This document shows, one piece after another, positions 1 through 7,817 of a DNA stretch of 64,000 nt. The DNA comes from Hellea sp. (GTDB lineage: Bacteria; Pseudomonadota; Alphaproteobacteria; Caulobacterales; Maricaulaceae). The stretch is from positions 1 through 64,000 of the forward strand of contig JAHDDC010000017.1 of assembly GCA_020629545.1 (NCBI GenBank), given 5' to 3'. Numbering within the stretch: position 1 is the stretch's first letter; each line of letters begins with the position of its first letter. Under the pieces are notes generated by a model. That model saw only the letters and a program-made list of their open reading frames with translations. It made no database searches and had not been told where the DNA came from. The position numbers and the translations under genes are program-made.

Positions 1-16
1 GCTTAAGTGAAGCCTA

Positions 17-622
17 ATGTTATTTTCCATGAAAAATAAAATGCGCCTAGCCTTCGTTCTTGTAGCCGCCGTCGTTGCGATGGCAATCTATCAATCCAGG
101 CAGGCCGGCGATGGATCAATCCGCTTTACGGTCGATGGCAATACAGCCTATGGCTATGGCACAACCCAGTCCAATTCCTATGGTCATGTTAAATCATTTC
201 TGGATGAGAACCCGCAAGTTGAGCATCTGGTCCTTCGCCGCATGCCCGGAACCATTGACAGTTTTACCAATCTGCGGATCGCGCGGCTAATTCGGGAGCG
301 CGGGCTTACGACCCATCTAGAGCGCCGCAGTGTTATCGCATCCGGCGCGGTCGATCTGTTTATCGCGGGCGTAGAACGAACAATGGAATGCGGCGCACTT
401 ATTGGCGTCCACAGCTGGAGCGTCGGTAAATTTATCAGTCCCAAAGATATGGGGCGGGATGACAGCCAAAAACTTCATGAAAAATTCTTACGGGATATGG
501 GTGTTGATCCATCCTTTTACGTTTTCACGCGTGAGGCCGCAGAACCCGAAGCCATGCATTATATGACCCAAAGCGAAATCGCGCGTTTTGGCCTACTGAC
601 CGAAACCCCGAATTGTGAATAG
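17..622 (+). CDS. Exported/anchored ClpP-fold-like protein, function unknown
   Basis: 201 residues. An N-terminal hydrophobic stretch (about residues 9-25) looks like an uncleaved signal anchor or signal peptide. The rest follows the layout of small periplasmic ClpP/crotonase-fold proteins. Residues around 60-90 carry a GxxD/Ar-L-I pattern (RIARLIRERGLTT). A short IASGAVDLFIAG segment sits where such proteins usually have a C-x-S-A-C nucleophile motif, and IGVHSW follows where their conserved His lies. The usual SPGG oxyanion loop reads RMPGT here, so catalysis is doubtful. ATG at 29 is an alternative start; GAAG precedes the ATG at 17. Family assignment is an inference from motif order. Confidence 0.6.
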   Translation: MLFSMKNKMRLAFVLVAAVVAMAIYQSRQAGDGSIRFTVDGNTAYGYGTTQSNSYGHVKSFLDENPQVEHLVLRRMPGTIDSFTNLRIARLIRERGLTTHLERRSVIASGAVDLFIAGVERTMECGALIGVHSWSVGKFISPKDMGRDDSQKLHEKFLRDMGVDPSFYVFTREAAEPEAMHYMTQSEIARFGLLTETPNCE

Positions 623-680
623 CGCCTACGCGCAATTGTCGCTGGTATTTTTTAGGAAATATGCTGTATAAGGCCGCGCT

Positions 681-1304
681 ATGAGTAAAGATATGTCCAA
701 AAAACCTGTATTAACGGCCGTCGCAGCTTCGCCTCGACCATCGCGCGAAGCCGCTATGGAAGCCGTTCGGACCCTTATCGCCTGGGCTGGTGATAACCCT
801 GAGCGCGAAGGTCTGAAAGATACACCAAAACGCGTCGTGGGCGCCTATGAGGAATGGTTTAAAGGATATAGTCAGGATCCAGCCGACGTCCTTTCCCGTG
901 TTTTTGAAGATGTATCTGGCTATGATGATATGGTCATTCTACGCGAAATAGATGTGGAAAGTCACTGTGAGCACCATATAGCGCCGTTTATCGGCAAAGC
1001 TTATGTGGCTTATCTGCCAACGGATAAAGTTGTCGGCATTTCCAAAATTGTCAAAGTGGTCGAAATTTTTGCAAAAAGACTACAAACTCAGGAAACCATG
1101 ACCGCACAAATTGCTAATGCAATTGATGATGCGCTCAAGCCGCGCGGCACAGCTATCATGATAGATGCCAAGCACGAATGTATGACTACCCGTGGTGTCC
1201 ATCATCCGGATGTCTCGACAATTACGACGCAATTTACCGGCGAGTTTAAAACCAACCCATCATTGCAGGAACGCTTTATTCGCATGATTGGTCGTTCGGC
1301 TTAA
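681..1304 (+). CDS. folE: GTP cyclohydrolase I
   Basis: 207 residues, full length for type I FolE. It converts GTP to 7,8-dihydroneopterin triphosphate, the first step of tetrahydrofolate and (via QueD) queuosine synthesis in the cytoplasm. The zinc and catalytic motif [11 protein letters not shown] lies near residues 93-103, followed by GKAYVAYLP and [15 protein letters not shown]. The second zinc Cys is in KHECMTTRG. The C-terminal [10 protein letters not shown] strand is intact. The gene stands alone, followed by a hairpin and the convergent rpmB. An in-frame ATG four codons later is a minor start alternative. Confidence 0.97.
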   Translation: MSKDMSKKPVLTAVAASPRPSREAAMEAVRTLIAWAGDNPEREGLKDTPKRVVGAYEEWFKGYSQDPADVLSRVFEDVSGYDDMVILREIDVESHCEHHIAPFIGKAYVAYLPTDKVVGISKIVKVVEIFAKRLQTQETMTAQIANAIDDALKPRGTAIMIDAKHECMTTRGVHHPDVSTITTQFTGEFKTNPSLQERFIRMIGRSA

Positions 1305-1357
1305 TCATTTGCCAATTACCGCAACACTAAAGCCCGCAACCAAAGTCACGGGCCCTA

Positions 1358-1380
1358 AAACGATGTGTGGGGCATCGTTT
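1358..1380. terminator. Hairpin between folE and rpmB
   Basis: A perfect 8-bp inverted repeat, AAACGATG / CATCGTTT, encloses a 7-nt loop and lies between the 3' ends of two convergent genes. The stem ends in TTT on one strand and AAA on the other, so it could act as a weak bidirectional terminator. The U-run is short, so the call is tentative. Confidence 0.5.
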
Positions 1381-1415
1381 ATCTATGGCGAACTTTTAAA
1401 AGATCGAGTGAGCGG

Positions 1416-1706
1416 TTAAGCCGCCTCAGCCTGCTTTTTCAGCAAATCTTTTTTGATTTTCTTCGCCTTATCCGTGAGTTTAGCATTTTTTGTACCCAAA
1501 AGAAAGCCGTCCAGCCCCCCTTTAAAGTCGACTGTGCGTAAAGTTTTGGCGGCGATGCGCATTTTATAGGTTTGACCCAGCGCTTCAGATGAAAGAGAGA
1601 CCGTGCAAAGATTAACTTCGAAACGACGTTTAGTCTTGATATTCGAGTGGGAAACATTGTGTCCGGACATTGGTCCTGTATTTAAGAGTTCACAACGGCG
1701 TGCCAT
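1416..1706 (-). CDS. rpmB: 50S ribosomal protein L28
   Basis: 96 residues starting MARRCELL, the standard L28 N-terminus. It is a structural protein of the large ribosomal subunit. The segment PMSGHNVSHSNIKTKRRF is characteristic. An upstream in-frame GTG at 1715 would add three residues, but ATG 1706 has the good ribosome-binding sequence AAAGGTG a few bases upstream. The Lys/Ala-rich tail is typical of alphaproteobacterial L28. A strong hairpin with a U-run lies just upstream of the ribosome-binding site. Confidence 0.97.
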   Translation of the reverse strand: MARRCELLNTGPMSGHNVSHSNIKTKRRFEVNLCTVSLSSEALGQTYKMRIAAKTLRTVDFKGGLDGFLLGTKNAKLTDKAKKIKKDLLKKQAEAA

Positions 1707-1726
1707 GGTCTTCACCTTTAATCATC

Positions 1727-1752
1727 AAAAAAGGCCCGCTTTTATGGCGGGC
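1727..1752 (-). promoter_or_regulatory. Terminator-like hairpin in the rpmB leader (possible attenuator)
   Basis: Read on the minus strand, a perfect 6-bp G+C stem (GCCCGC / GCGGGC, 7-nt loop) is followed at once by GCC and then six T residues. It lies only about 20 nt before the rpmB start codon and just before its ribosome-binding site. It has the form of an intrinsic terminator between the rpmB promoter and its start. No other gene lies upstream on that strand, because the next gene is divergent. It is therefore more likely a leader attenuator or autoregulatory element than a terminator for another transcript. That role is inferred. Confidence 0.6.
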
Positions 1753-1922
1753 ACATCTAATTTGCCGGGACATATAGTTTAGATCTACGCCCGTCAAGCC
1801 TTTTTGCGAATTCCAGAACCCACTGAATATAAATAAATTGTCATGAAAAAACGACTGAACATTCAGGTTTAGTCCACATCAAAAACCCTATATAGGCCGG
1901 GAACCGACTACCGGAGACGAAC

Positions 1923-2789
1923 ATGACATTAAAATATTCAAAGCGACTTTTTATGGGTGTAGGTGGGGCTTTGTTTATAGGCGCAAATGCATTTGGCCAG
2001 GCCAGTGATTCCCGTCCTAATATGTACCCGGACGCGAAATACGTCGCCCCCATCACGCCTGCTCCAGGTCAAACGGGATTTGATTTCAAACTGAAAGGTT
2101 ATGTCTTTGGAATTAAGATGATTTCGGCCCGTTATAAAGGTTTAATGGATGATCGCGAATATAGTGTTTATTCCGATATCAAAACCTCCGGCCTTGGGGC
2201 AATGCTGAAGAAAATGCGTATATGGTCGACAACTGAGGGCCGGTATGATCGTAGCGGTGTTTACCCGATCGATCACACCCAGCAAAATCTCGATAAGAAA
2301 AGCCGTCGGGTTGAAATGGATTATGATTATTCGGGCCGAAAGGTCGCGGTATCTGTCGTTCCCCCTAATGGATCTCAGGGCATTCCCCCGGCATCACCCA
2401 GCGAAAAGTTCAACTCGGACGATGTGATCTCAGCAATTTTAAAGATGATGATGACCGGGCATGCCGTTGATGGCGAAGTGTGCAACGACACAGTCAAAGT
2501 TTTTGACAGTAAACAGCATTACGCGCTGCGCATGCAGAAAATTGAGGACATTCGCTATAAATATGATGGCGAACGATATCCCGGGGTCAAATGTCATGTT
2601 TATTACGAGCCTATTTCAGGGTTTGATCCGGAAGATTTGCCCGATATGGAAGAAGGCGGAACGCCTGTTGTGGTTTATTTTATCAACCGTCCAGACTACG
2701 GGATTTGGATGCCCGCAAAATTCACCTACAAGATTAGTGGATTTAAGGCCGTTATTAAAGTCAAGGATGCACAACTGATCAAGGGCTAA
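1923..2789 (+). CDS. DUF3108 domain-containing exported protein
   Basis: 288 residues with an N-terminal signal peptide (residues 1-26, cleavage likely after ANAFG-Q). The mature part has the pattern of DUF3108 proteins, predicted beta-rich periplasmic proteins: FDFKLKGYVFGIKMISARY, then WSTTEGRYDRSGVYP and YDYSGRKVAVSVVPP. A later half repeats the domain's strand pattern (RYPGVKCHVYYEPISG to VYFINRPDYGIWMPAKFTY). The biochemical role is unknown. The ribosome-binding sequence CGGAGA precedes ATG 1923. It is a single gene, divergent from rpmB. Confidence 0.75.
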   Translation: MTLKYSKRLFMGVGGALFIGANAFGQASDSRPNMYPDAKYVAPITPAPGQTGFDFKLKGYVFGIKMISARYKGLMDDREYSVYSDIKTSGLGAMLKKMRIWSTTEGRYDRSGVYPIDHTQQNLDKKSRRVEMDYDYSGRKVAVSVVPPNGSQGIPPASPSEKFNSDDVISAILKMMMTGHAVDGEVCNDTVKVFDSKQHYALRMQKIEDIRYKYDGERYPGVKCHVYYEPISGFDPEDLPDMEEGGTPVVVYFINRPDYGIWMPAKFTYKISGFKAVIKVKDAQLIKG

Positions 2790-2864
2790 CGTTTTCAGAA
2801 AATTCGTGACTGAACTGTAACCCGCGTTACGCTATTATTGTTCTGCTCGCAGTAGCCTTGCTCT

Positions 2865-3590
2865 GTGCCAGAGAACATATATAAAAACGCTCATGATCAG
2901 GGTGCAAATAATCGCGAGTCGATGAGACAAAGCCTGCAAGATATCCTTGTCCGGCACTGGCTGTTTGGGACATTACCTGGGCGAGTTATTGCTGATCTTG
3001 CCAACCAGTTTTCGGTGAAATCCTATCGTAAGAATCAATATGTTTTTCATCAGGACGATCCGGCAGCGCGGCTCTATGTTGTGCTTGAAGGAGAAGTTTC
3101 GATCGAAACCTTAGCGGCGGATGGACAGGTGACCAAAATAGCACACTTGCACGCCGGTGAAATTTTTGGAGAGTTTGCTCTGATTGATGATGGCGGTCGA
3201 AGCGCCGGGGCCATAACGATGCACAAAACTGAACTCGCCTCTCTTCCTGGGAAAGTTTTTCACCGCCTGCTTGATGATTATCCGGAATTCTCTCGCCGCA
3301 TGCTCGAAGTCCTCGTATCCCGCAATCGGCAATCCAACAGCCAGATTGAGAGCCTTGTAACCTTGTCTTTATTACAGCGCACAGCAAGACTCTTGCTACA
3401 AATGAGCGAAACCGGGGACACAGTTCTCAATATAACCCAGGAAGAATTTGCCAGCCGCCTCTTTGCCTCGCGCGAAAAAGTCAATGGCAAGCTCAAAGAA
3501 ATCGAGGCAGCCGGCGCCATCAAAACCGGCCATGGCAAAATAACGATCATCAATAATGTGCGCTTGGGCCGTTACCTTGATCTAGAATGA
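2865..3590 (+). CDS. Crp/Fnr-family transcriptional regulator
   Basis: 241 residues. The cyclic-nucleotide-binding beta-roll covers about residues 30-145 (FHQDDPAARLYVVLEGEVSI, then HAGEIFGEFALIDDGGRSA). It is followed by the long dimerisation helix and a Crp-type winged helix (about 165-235) with the recognition region ITQEEFASRLFASREKVNGKLKEI. There is no N-terminal Cys cluster, so it is not an oxygen-sensing FNR. The effector may be cAMP, but the binding-pocket Arg/Ser pair cannot be confirmed by eye. The start at 2865 is GTG; ATG at 2922 would remove 19 poorly conserved residues and may be the real start. A class III cyclase gene lies 340 bases downstream. Confidence 0.88.
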   Translation: MPENIYKNAHDQGANNRESMRQSLQDILVRHWLFGTLPGRVIADLANQFSVKSYRKNQYVFHQDDPAARLYVVLEGEVSIETLAADGQVTKIAHLHAGEIFGEFALIDDGGRSAGAITMHKTELASLPGKVFHRLLDDYPEFSRRMLEVLVSRNRQSNSQIESLVTLSLLQRTARLLLQMSETGDTVLNITQEEFASRLFASREKVNGKLKEIEAAGAIKTGHGKITIINNVRLGRYLDLE

Positions 3591-3593
3591 TTG

Positions 3594-3872
3594 TCAGGCC
3601 ACAAAAAGCGCGAGAACCGCATAACCACAAAACCCTGTCATCAAAGAACCGCGGCGCGATAAAGGACGGACGTAACGTTCCAGCGCAAAAGCGATCAAAC
3701 AAGAAAGCCCAAAAAGTGAAACCGGTCCCCAGACAGGCCTGAAAAACATAAGGTCCAAGGCCCAGTAATCCATCCCTCCGGTGCGCATTCCGATGTCAAT
3801 AACCCCGCCGCAGATAAGGCCTACAAGGATCACAAATTGATGGGTCAAAGCGTAAATATTAAGTCTCATCAT
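3594..3872 (-). CDS. Small putative inner-membrane protein
   Basis: 92 residues, not recognised as a named family. It has about three hydrophobic segments (residues 10-28, 42-63 and 76-91) separated by short polar turns. Its sequence ends 3 bases after the convergent regulator's stop. The start region has two consecutive ATG codons. The ribosome-binding sequence is weak, which lowers confidence that it is expressed. Confidence 0.5.
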   Translation of the reverse strand: MMRLNIYALTHQFVILVGLICGGVIDIGMRTGGMDYWALDLMFFRPVWGPVSLFGLSCLIAFALERYVRPLSRRGSLMTGFCGYAVLALFVA

Positions 3873-3927
3873 AGACCCAGATTCGCATTTTTCTTTGCCC
3901 TTGGCTGTTACTTAGGTCATACTAGCG

Positions 3928-5754
3928 ATGAATTGGGGGCAATCCGATATGTCATCGCTTGACATAGAACTAGAGCAGGAAAGTCAAAAACGGCGTCTCA
4001 CGACGATCGTCGTGGCAGATATATGCGGTTATTCGGCGTTATCGGAAAAAGATCAAGGCTCTGCGATCCGGCTTGCGGACCTACTCTATACTCTTTTCGA
4101 AAAGACGACAGACAAACATGGCGGCCGGGTATTCAAACGCATAGCCGACGGTTTTCTGGCCGAGTTTCCCTCCGCTCGCTCCGGTATGGAGGCCGCGCTG
4201 GAATTTGGTCGCGAGGTCAATGCCCGCCATAATCTGGCCCCTAACGCCATCGATGCTAAAGTCAGCATGGGCATTCACGTCGGCGATGTGGTCGATCGGA
4301 TGGACGGCGATATCTTGGGCCATGGCGTGAATATCGCAGCCAGGCTGCAGGCCGAAGCCGCGCCCGGCACAATCCTAGCCTCGTCTAATATCATCAACCT
4401 TCTAGGCCCGTCTTTTCCCCATAAAGGCCAAAAGCGCGGTGCACTTCACCTTAAAAATATCGATGAGACCGTCACCGCCTACCAGATCGATCCCGACAAA
4501 TCCCACCGCGGTATTGGTTTTGGCAGAGGTCTAAAAACCCCCAAATGGATCCGATCCCGCGCTTTACTCTACGCCATAATCGCCAGCGCCGTTTTTTACA
4601 GCGCCATGAACATACAGAGTATACGGCAAGCAGAGATATTGGAGGTTAAACTTGACCAAATTGTGGAACAAAATTTCAAGGGCGATAAAAGCACCAATAT
4701 CGGGGTTTCAGCGCCCTATATTCGCAATGTGCTTGAAAACCTGCATCGCACCAACATCCCATCTCATCAAGCCAGCTTTGCCCTTTTGGAAGAGGGGCAT
4801 ATCGGATTAGCGATTGAGAGGCTTGAGGAGAGTTTGGAGAGGATGGAATTTGGTGGCAAGAACTATGTGGATACAATGCATCAGATCGCTGCGTTGAATT
4901 ATCACTACGACACAAATAGCGCGATCGCATGGTATGAAGCGTTATTGAAAACTAATCCAAAAGACAAAGTTGCTCTACAATGGCTGATCCAAGCGTATAA
5001 TCTGAGTGATAGAAGGGAGGAGGCCTATTTACTTTATGAAAAAGTAATTTCTGAAGAAGACCTAGCTCAAAATGAAAAGCTTATACTCAAAATGAATATG
5101 GCGTTTAACAGTTATGTTCGCCAAGAATATGATATCGCTTTGGAACAATTTATTCGAATGAAAAAGGAACTAGAAATCGTAGATGATCCTCGTCTATGGA
5201 TCACATGGAAGACAAATATGGGCGCAGTTTATGAGCGTTTAGATAAGTTAAATGAAGCCGAGGGATTTCTTGTTGCAGTTCTAACCGAACTCCAAAATAC
5301 AGGCGCAGATACTAATATGCCTCGCGCCAGTAATGTTTTGGGCCAAATCTACGAAAAAAAAGCAGATATTTATTTGGCAGACCGAGATAAATTTCTGAAC
5401 AAAGGGCTCGAACAATATTTCAATCAACTCGAATATGGGAAAAAAATAAACAAGAAGACTGAAATCACTGAAGCCTCTCAATACATAGCAGATGTTTATT
5501 CGTCACTTGGCAACTTGAAACAGGCCGAAAAGTATTACATTCAGACCATTCGATATTCAAAGTCGTATGGATTTCACCCAACAGACGTGAGAGCCCATCT
5601 CGGTTTAGCGTATGTCCAACATTTGTCTGGACAATTAAAATTGAGTTGTAAGAATTATAAGGAAATGCAACGACTTCAAACAAAAAAAACTGTTCTATTT
5701 AGATCGTCTGATAAGAAAAAAAATGCAGATTTAATGCAGTTCTGTTCATTATGA
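3928..5754 (+). CDS. Class III adenylate/guanylate cyclase with membrane segment and TPR region
   Basis: 608 residues. The N-terminal class III cyclase domain (about 24-180) keeps both metal-binding aspartates (D31 in VVADICGYS, D74 in KRIADGF). Lys70 sits at the adenine-specifying position, and the Asn/Arg pair in GHGVNIAARL is present. These point to an active, probably cAMP-forming enzyme. A single membrane segment follows at about 209-228. The region from 270 to 600 has helical TPR-like repeats (for example AIAWYEALLKTNPKDKVALQWLIQAYN). Base composition changes inside the gene: the cyclase half matches the chromosome, while the TPR half is clearly AT-rich. The last 6 bases overlap the convergent peptidase gene. 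ATG 3949 is an alternative start. Confidence 0.88.
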   Translation: MNWGQSDMSSLDIELEQESQKRRLTTIVVADICGYSALSEKDQGSAIRLADLLYTLFEKTTDKHGGRVFKRIADGFLAEFPSARSGMEAALEFGREVNARHNLAPNAIDAKVSMGIHVGDVVDRMDGDILGHGVNIAARLQAEAAPGTILASSNIINLLGPSFPHKGQKRGALHLKNIDETVTAYQIDPDKSHRGIGFGRGLKTPKWIRSRALLYAIIASAVFYSAMNIQSIRQAEILEVKLDQIVEQNFKGDKSTNIGVSAPYIRNVLENLHRTNIPSHQASFALLEEGHIGLAIERLEESLERMEFGGKNYVDTMHQIAALNYHYDTNSAIAWYEALLKTNPKDKVALQWLIQAYNLSDRREEAYLLYEKVISEEDLAQNEKLILKMNMAFNSYVRQEYDIALEQFIRMKKELEIVDDPRLWITWKTNMGAVYERLDKLNEAEGFLVAVLTELQNTGADTNMPRASNVLGQIYEKKADIYLADRDKFLNKGLEQYFNQLEYGKKINKKTEITEASQYIADVYSSLGNLKQAEKYYIQTIRYSKSYGFHPTDVRAHLGLAYVQHLSGQLKLSCKNYKEMQRLQTKKTVLFRSSDKKKNADLMQFCSL

Positions 5755-7098
5755 ATTCTCCGGATAAACAATATTCTCAATATAGTCTGACCAACCAGTT
5801 ATTTTGTTAAAATCTAAGTTTCGATATTGGCGAATAAATCGATCTCTATTTGACTGATCTAAAGGAATCCAGATAGCTAAACCATTTGTATTGTTTGCCT
5901 CTTGTCCACATGCGACTACCCCTACTCGTGTTCTCTCAATCGATACAATGACCTCTTCACAAATGTTTTTAATGCCAATATCGGACGAGATATTTTTTAA
6001 ATTCTTCAAAAAATCCACCATATCACGAGAGTCCTCATATTGCCCGTAATTAAAGTTCGTTGACTTTTCAGCGGCCTCTCGAACCCAAAGGTCTGCAAAC
6101 GGATCTTTGCGCCCAAGTTGGGTAACCAGCTTCTTGAATTTGTGGGTAATCTCATTCACTGGATTGAACGCTGATATAGTTACAAGCCGACTTGAGCCCG
6201 GCTCGCAATTTTTCTCGCTATAACAAGAAAGTATTTGTTTGGCCCATTCCTGCGCATTTATTGGAGGATTTACCTGCATTGAAGAGAAGAGTGAAGAATA
6301 GGGAAAATCAGTCATTTCTATATATTCTTCGGAGGCGACAAAAACACTAAAAGCAGAACCGAATTGTTCGATAACCTCGACCATTCCATTCGCACAAGTA
6401 TCGCAAAAAACTATATCTAACGGAAATCGGCTCTGAATAGAATTTTCTCGTTCCAAGTTTGAAAATATTTCCTTTATCTCTTCGTTAGAAATAAAGTCCT
6501 TAGATGTTTTGTCAGGTCCTATCATGATTAGAGTGTCATGTTGTATCACCTTACGCCAAAAGGGATGAACATTATCCGGATGGATTACACTGACAGAGTT
6601 GTAGGTGTTCCAAAACGAGCTTTTTCTTTTCATTTGTAAAGTGTCAGCCCAATCTTCTTCCGAACTTTTCAGTTCGTCTAAATGAACTCTGTTCAGACTT
6701 TGTTCAAAATACGAATTTAATTTTTCAAACGCGATGGCGCTTTGGGCGTCATCCATTGCTCCTGTACCATGACTGCGAAAACCAATTGCTGTGTGGGGTA
6801 TTCCCCTAGTCGCTTGTAAGGCATAGTTTAGAAAATCTTGGATTACTTCTGGATCTCCAGAATTTATTTCTCCGAGTTCTTGTATAGTTCTTATACTGGA
6901 TTGTGAAATTTCGAGAATTTTTGATTGTCCAGCATACTCCGCGTAGTCAACTAAACATATAACAATGGAGTTATCTTGAATTGTTTCTGCGAACTGAGCT
7001 AATGTATCGTTGGTCGAAAAAGACAAATTGTTATCAGCACCGATTACCATAATAAAACAATAAGACTTATTAGAAGTATTGATTTCAAATCTATCCAT
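5749..7098 (-). CDS. Clostripain-like cysteine peptidase (family C11)
   Basis: 449 residues, AT-rich. Motifs follow the C11/clostripain (caspase-like clan CD) order. MVIGADNNLSF at 17-27 matches the start strand. LGEINSGDPEVIQDFLNYAL at 75-94 matches the GExnxgdp-tLxdFl motif. The catalytic His110 lies in RSHGTG. The catalytic Cys235 lies in VFCDTCANGMVEVIE, followed by the VASEEY segment. There is no signal peptide, so it is probably cytoplasmic, unlike secreted clostripain. About 125 residues separate His and Cys, implying an insertion. The start has the ribosome-binding sequence GAGGA. It is the second gene of an operon behind an unknown 164-aa protein. Substrate unknown. Confidence 0.82.
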   Translation of the reverse strand: MDRFEINTSNKSYCFIMVIGADNNLSFSTNDTLAQFAETIQDNSIVICLVDYAEYAGQSKILEISQSSIRTIQELGEINSGDPEVIQDFLNYALQATRGIPHTAIGFRSHGTGAMDDAQSAIAFEKLNSYFEQSLNRVHLDELKSSEEDWADTLQMKRKSSFWNTYNSVSVIHPDNVHPFWRKVIQHDTLIMIGPDKTSKDFISNEEIKEIFSNLERENSIQSRFPLDIVFCDTCANGMVEVIEQFGSAFSVFVASEEYIEMTDFPYSSLFSSMQVNPPINAQEWAKQILSCYSEKNCEPGSSRLVTISAFNPVNEITHKFKKLVTQLGRKDPFADLWVREAAEKSTNFNYGQYEDSRDMVDFLKNLKNISSDIGIKNICEEVIVSIERTRVGVVACGQEANNTNGLAIWIPLDQSNRDRFIRQYRNLDFNKITGWSDYIENIVYPENS

Positions 7099-7153
7099 TT
7101 TAATCCTCGAGATCGGAATTAAAGGACTAAAACTAAAATTTTAGCCCTAAATA

Positions 7154-7648
7154 CTATATTTTGAAATCGCCGTATTTTTCGTAAGAACCATAGGGATCAA
7201 GCTTTGACATTGCTGAGTCAATCGTGGTTTTAGTATTACAAATAGCATTCTTTGAATAAACCAGCGCGATCAAGTCATTAATTTCAGCTGTATCAAACTC
7301 TTCCGGTTTAACCTGATTTCCACCGCCCAATAACGTATTTTTCTTTTTCTCCGGGGGTGCATGGAATGTGCCATCGCCGAAGGTTATTTCTAACTTTACC
7401 GTGCATTCTTTTTTTCCCTTTGACCGACTACGATCAGAGTACAAATTTTCTGCTGCACGCAGCATGATCAATTTAAAAATCCCGTTTTTTAATTCCTCAA
7501 GATCATCGGCGGTGTTATTGTCTGTTACCTCGTTAAACATCGGAAACCCTACTTCATCCAAGTTATATTGGGTTTTCAAACTATTCTTACGGTCTCGATC
7601 GGCTGTCATCGCAAGCGCATAAAAAACCTGAGGTGAGAAATCTGCCAT
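7154..7648 (-). CDS. Unknown 164-aa protein co-transcribed with the C11 peptidase
   Basis: 164 residues, family not recognised. The start at ATG 7648 (MADFSPQVFY) is fixed by a perfect AGGAGG six bases upstream. A longer reading frame to 7720 lacks such a site. The first half is predicted helical. The middle is basic (SRSKGKKE), followed by a beta-like KLEITFGDGTF segment and KKKNTLLGGGNQ, a Lys-rich stretch followed by Leu-Gly-Gly-Gly. The C-terminal half is acidic and helical. No membrane segment or Cys cluster. It lies 55 bases upstream of the peptidase gene on the same strand, and both are AT-rich. A functional partnership (substrate, inhibitor or adaptor) is inference only. Confidence 0.75.
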   Translation of the reverse strand: MADFSPQVFYALAMTADRDRKNSLKTQYNLDEVGFPMFNEVTDNNTADDLEELKNGIFKLIMLRAAENLYSDRSRSKGKKECTVKLEITFGDGTFHAPPEKKKNTLLGGGNQVKPEEFDTAEINDLIALVYSKNAICNTKTTIDSAMSKLDPYGSYEKYGDFKI

Positions 7649-7817
7649 TATTATCCTCCTGTAGAATGACGTTTCGTTATGTTTGGATAGAAAAGAAGCA
7701 AATTCGACCCTGTAACCCAAGTCACATATCGGCCAAAATATTCAAAATTTTTTGAATTCGCCCGCATTGCCCCACTTCCCCATTGCTGATCGTAGCAGAA
7801 TCTCGCATAGGGGGCAA

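Noticed and set aside
2986-3387. Minus-strand 133-codon frame inside the Crp-family gene
   Set aside because: Low-quality translation; the plus-strand frame has complete family motifs.
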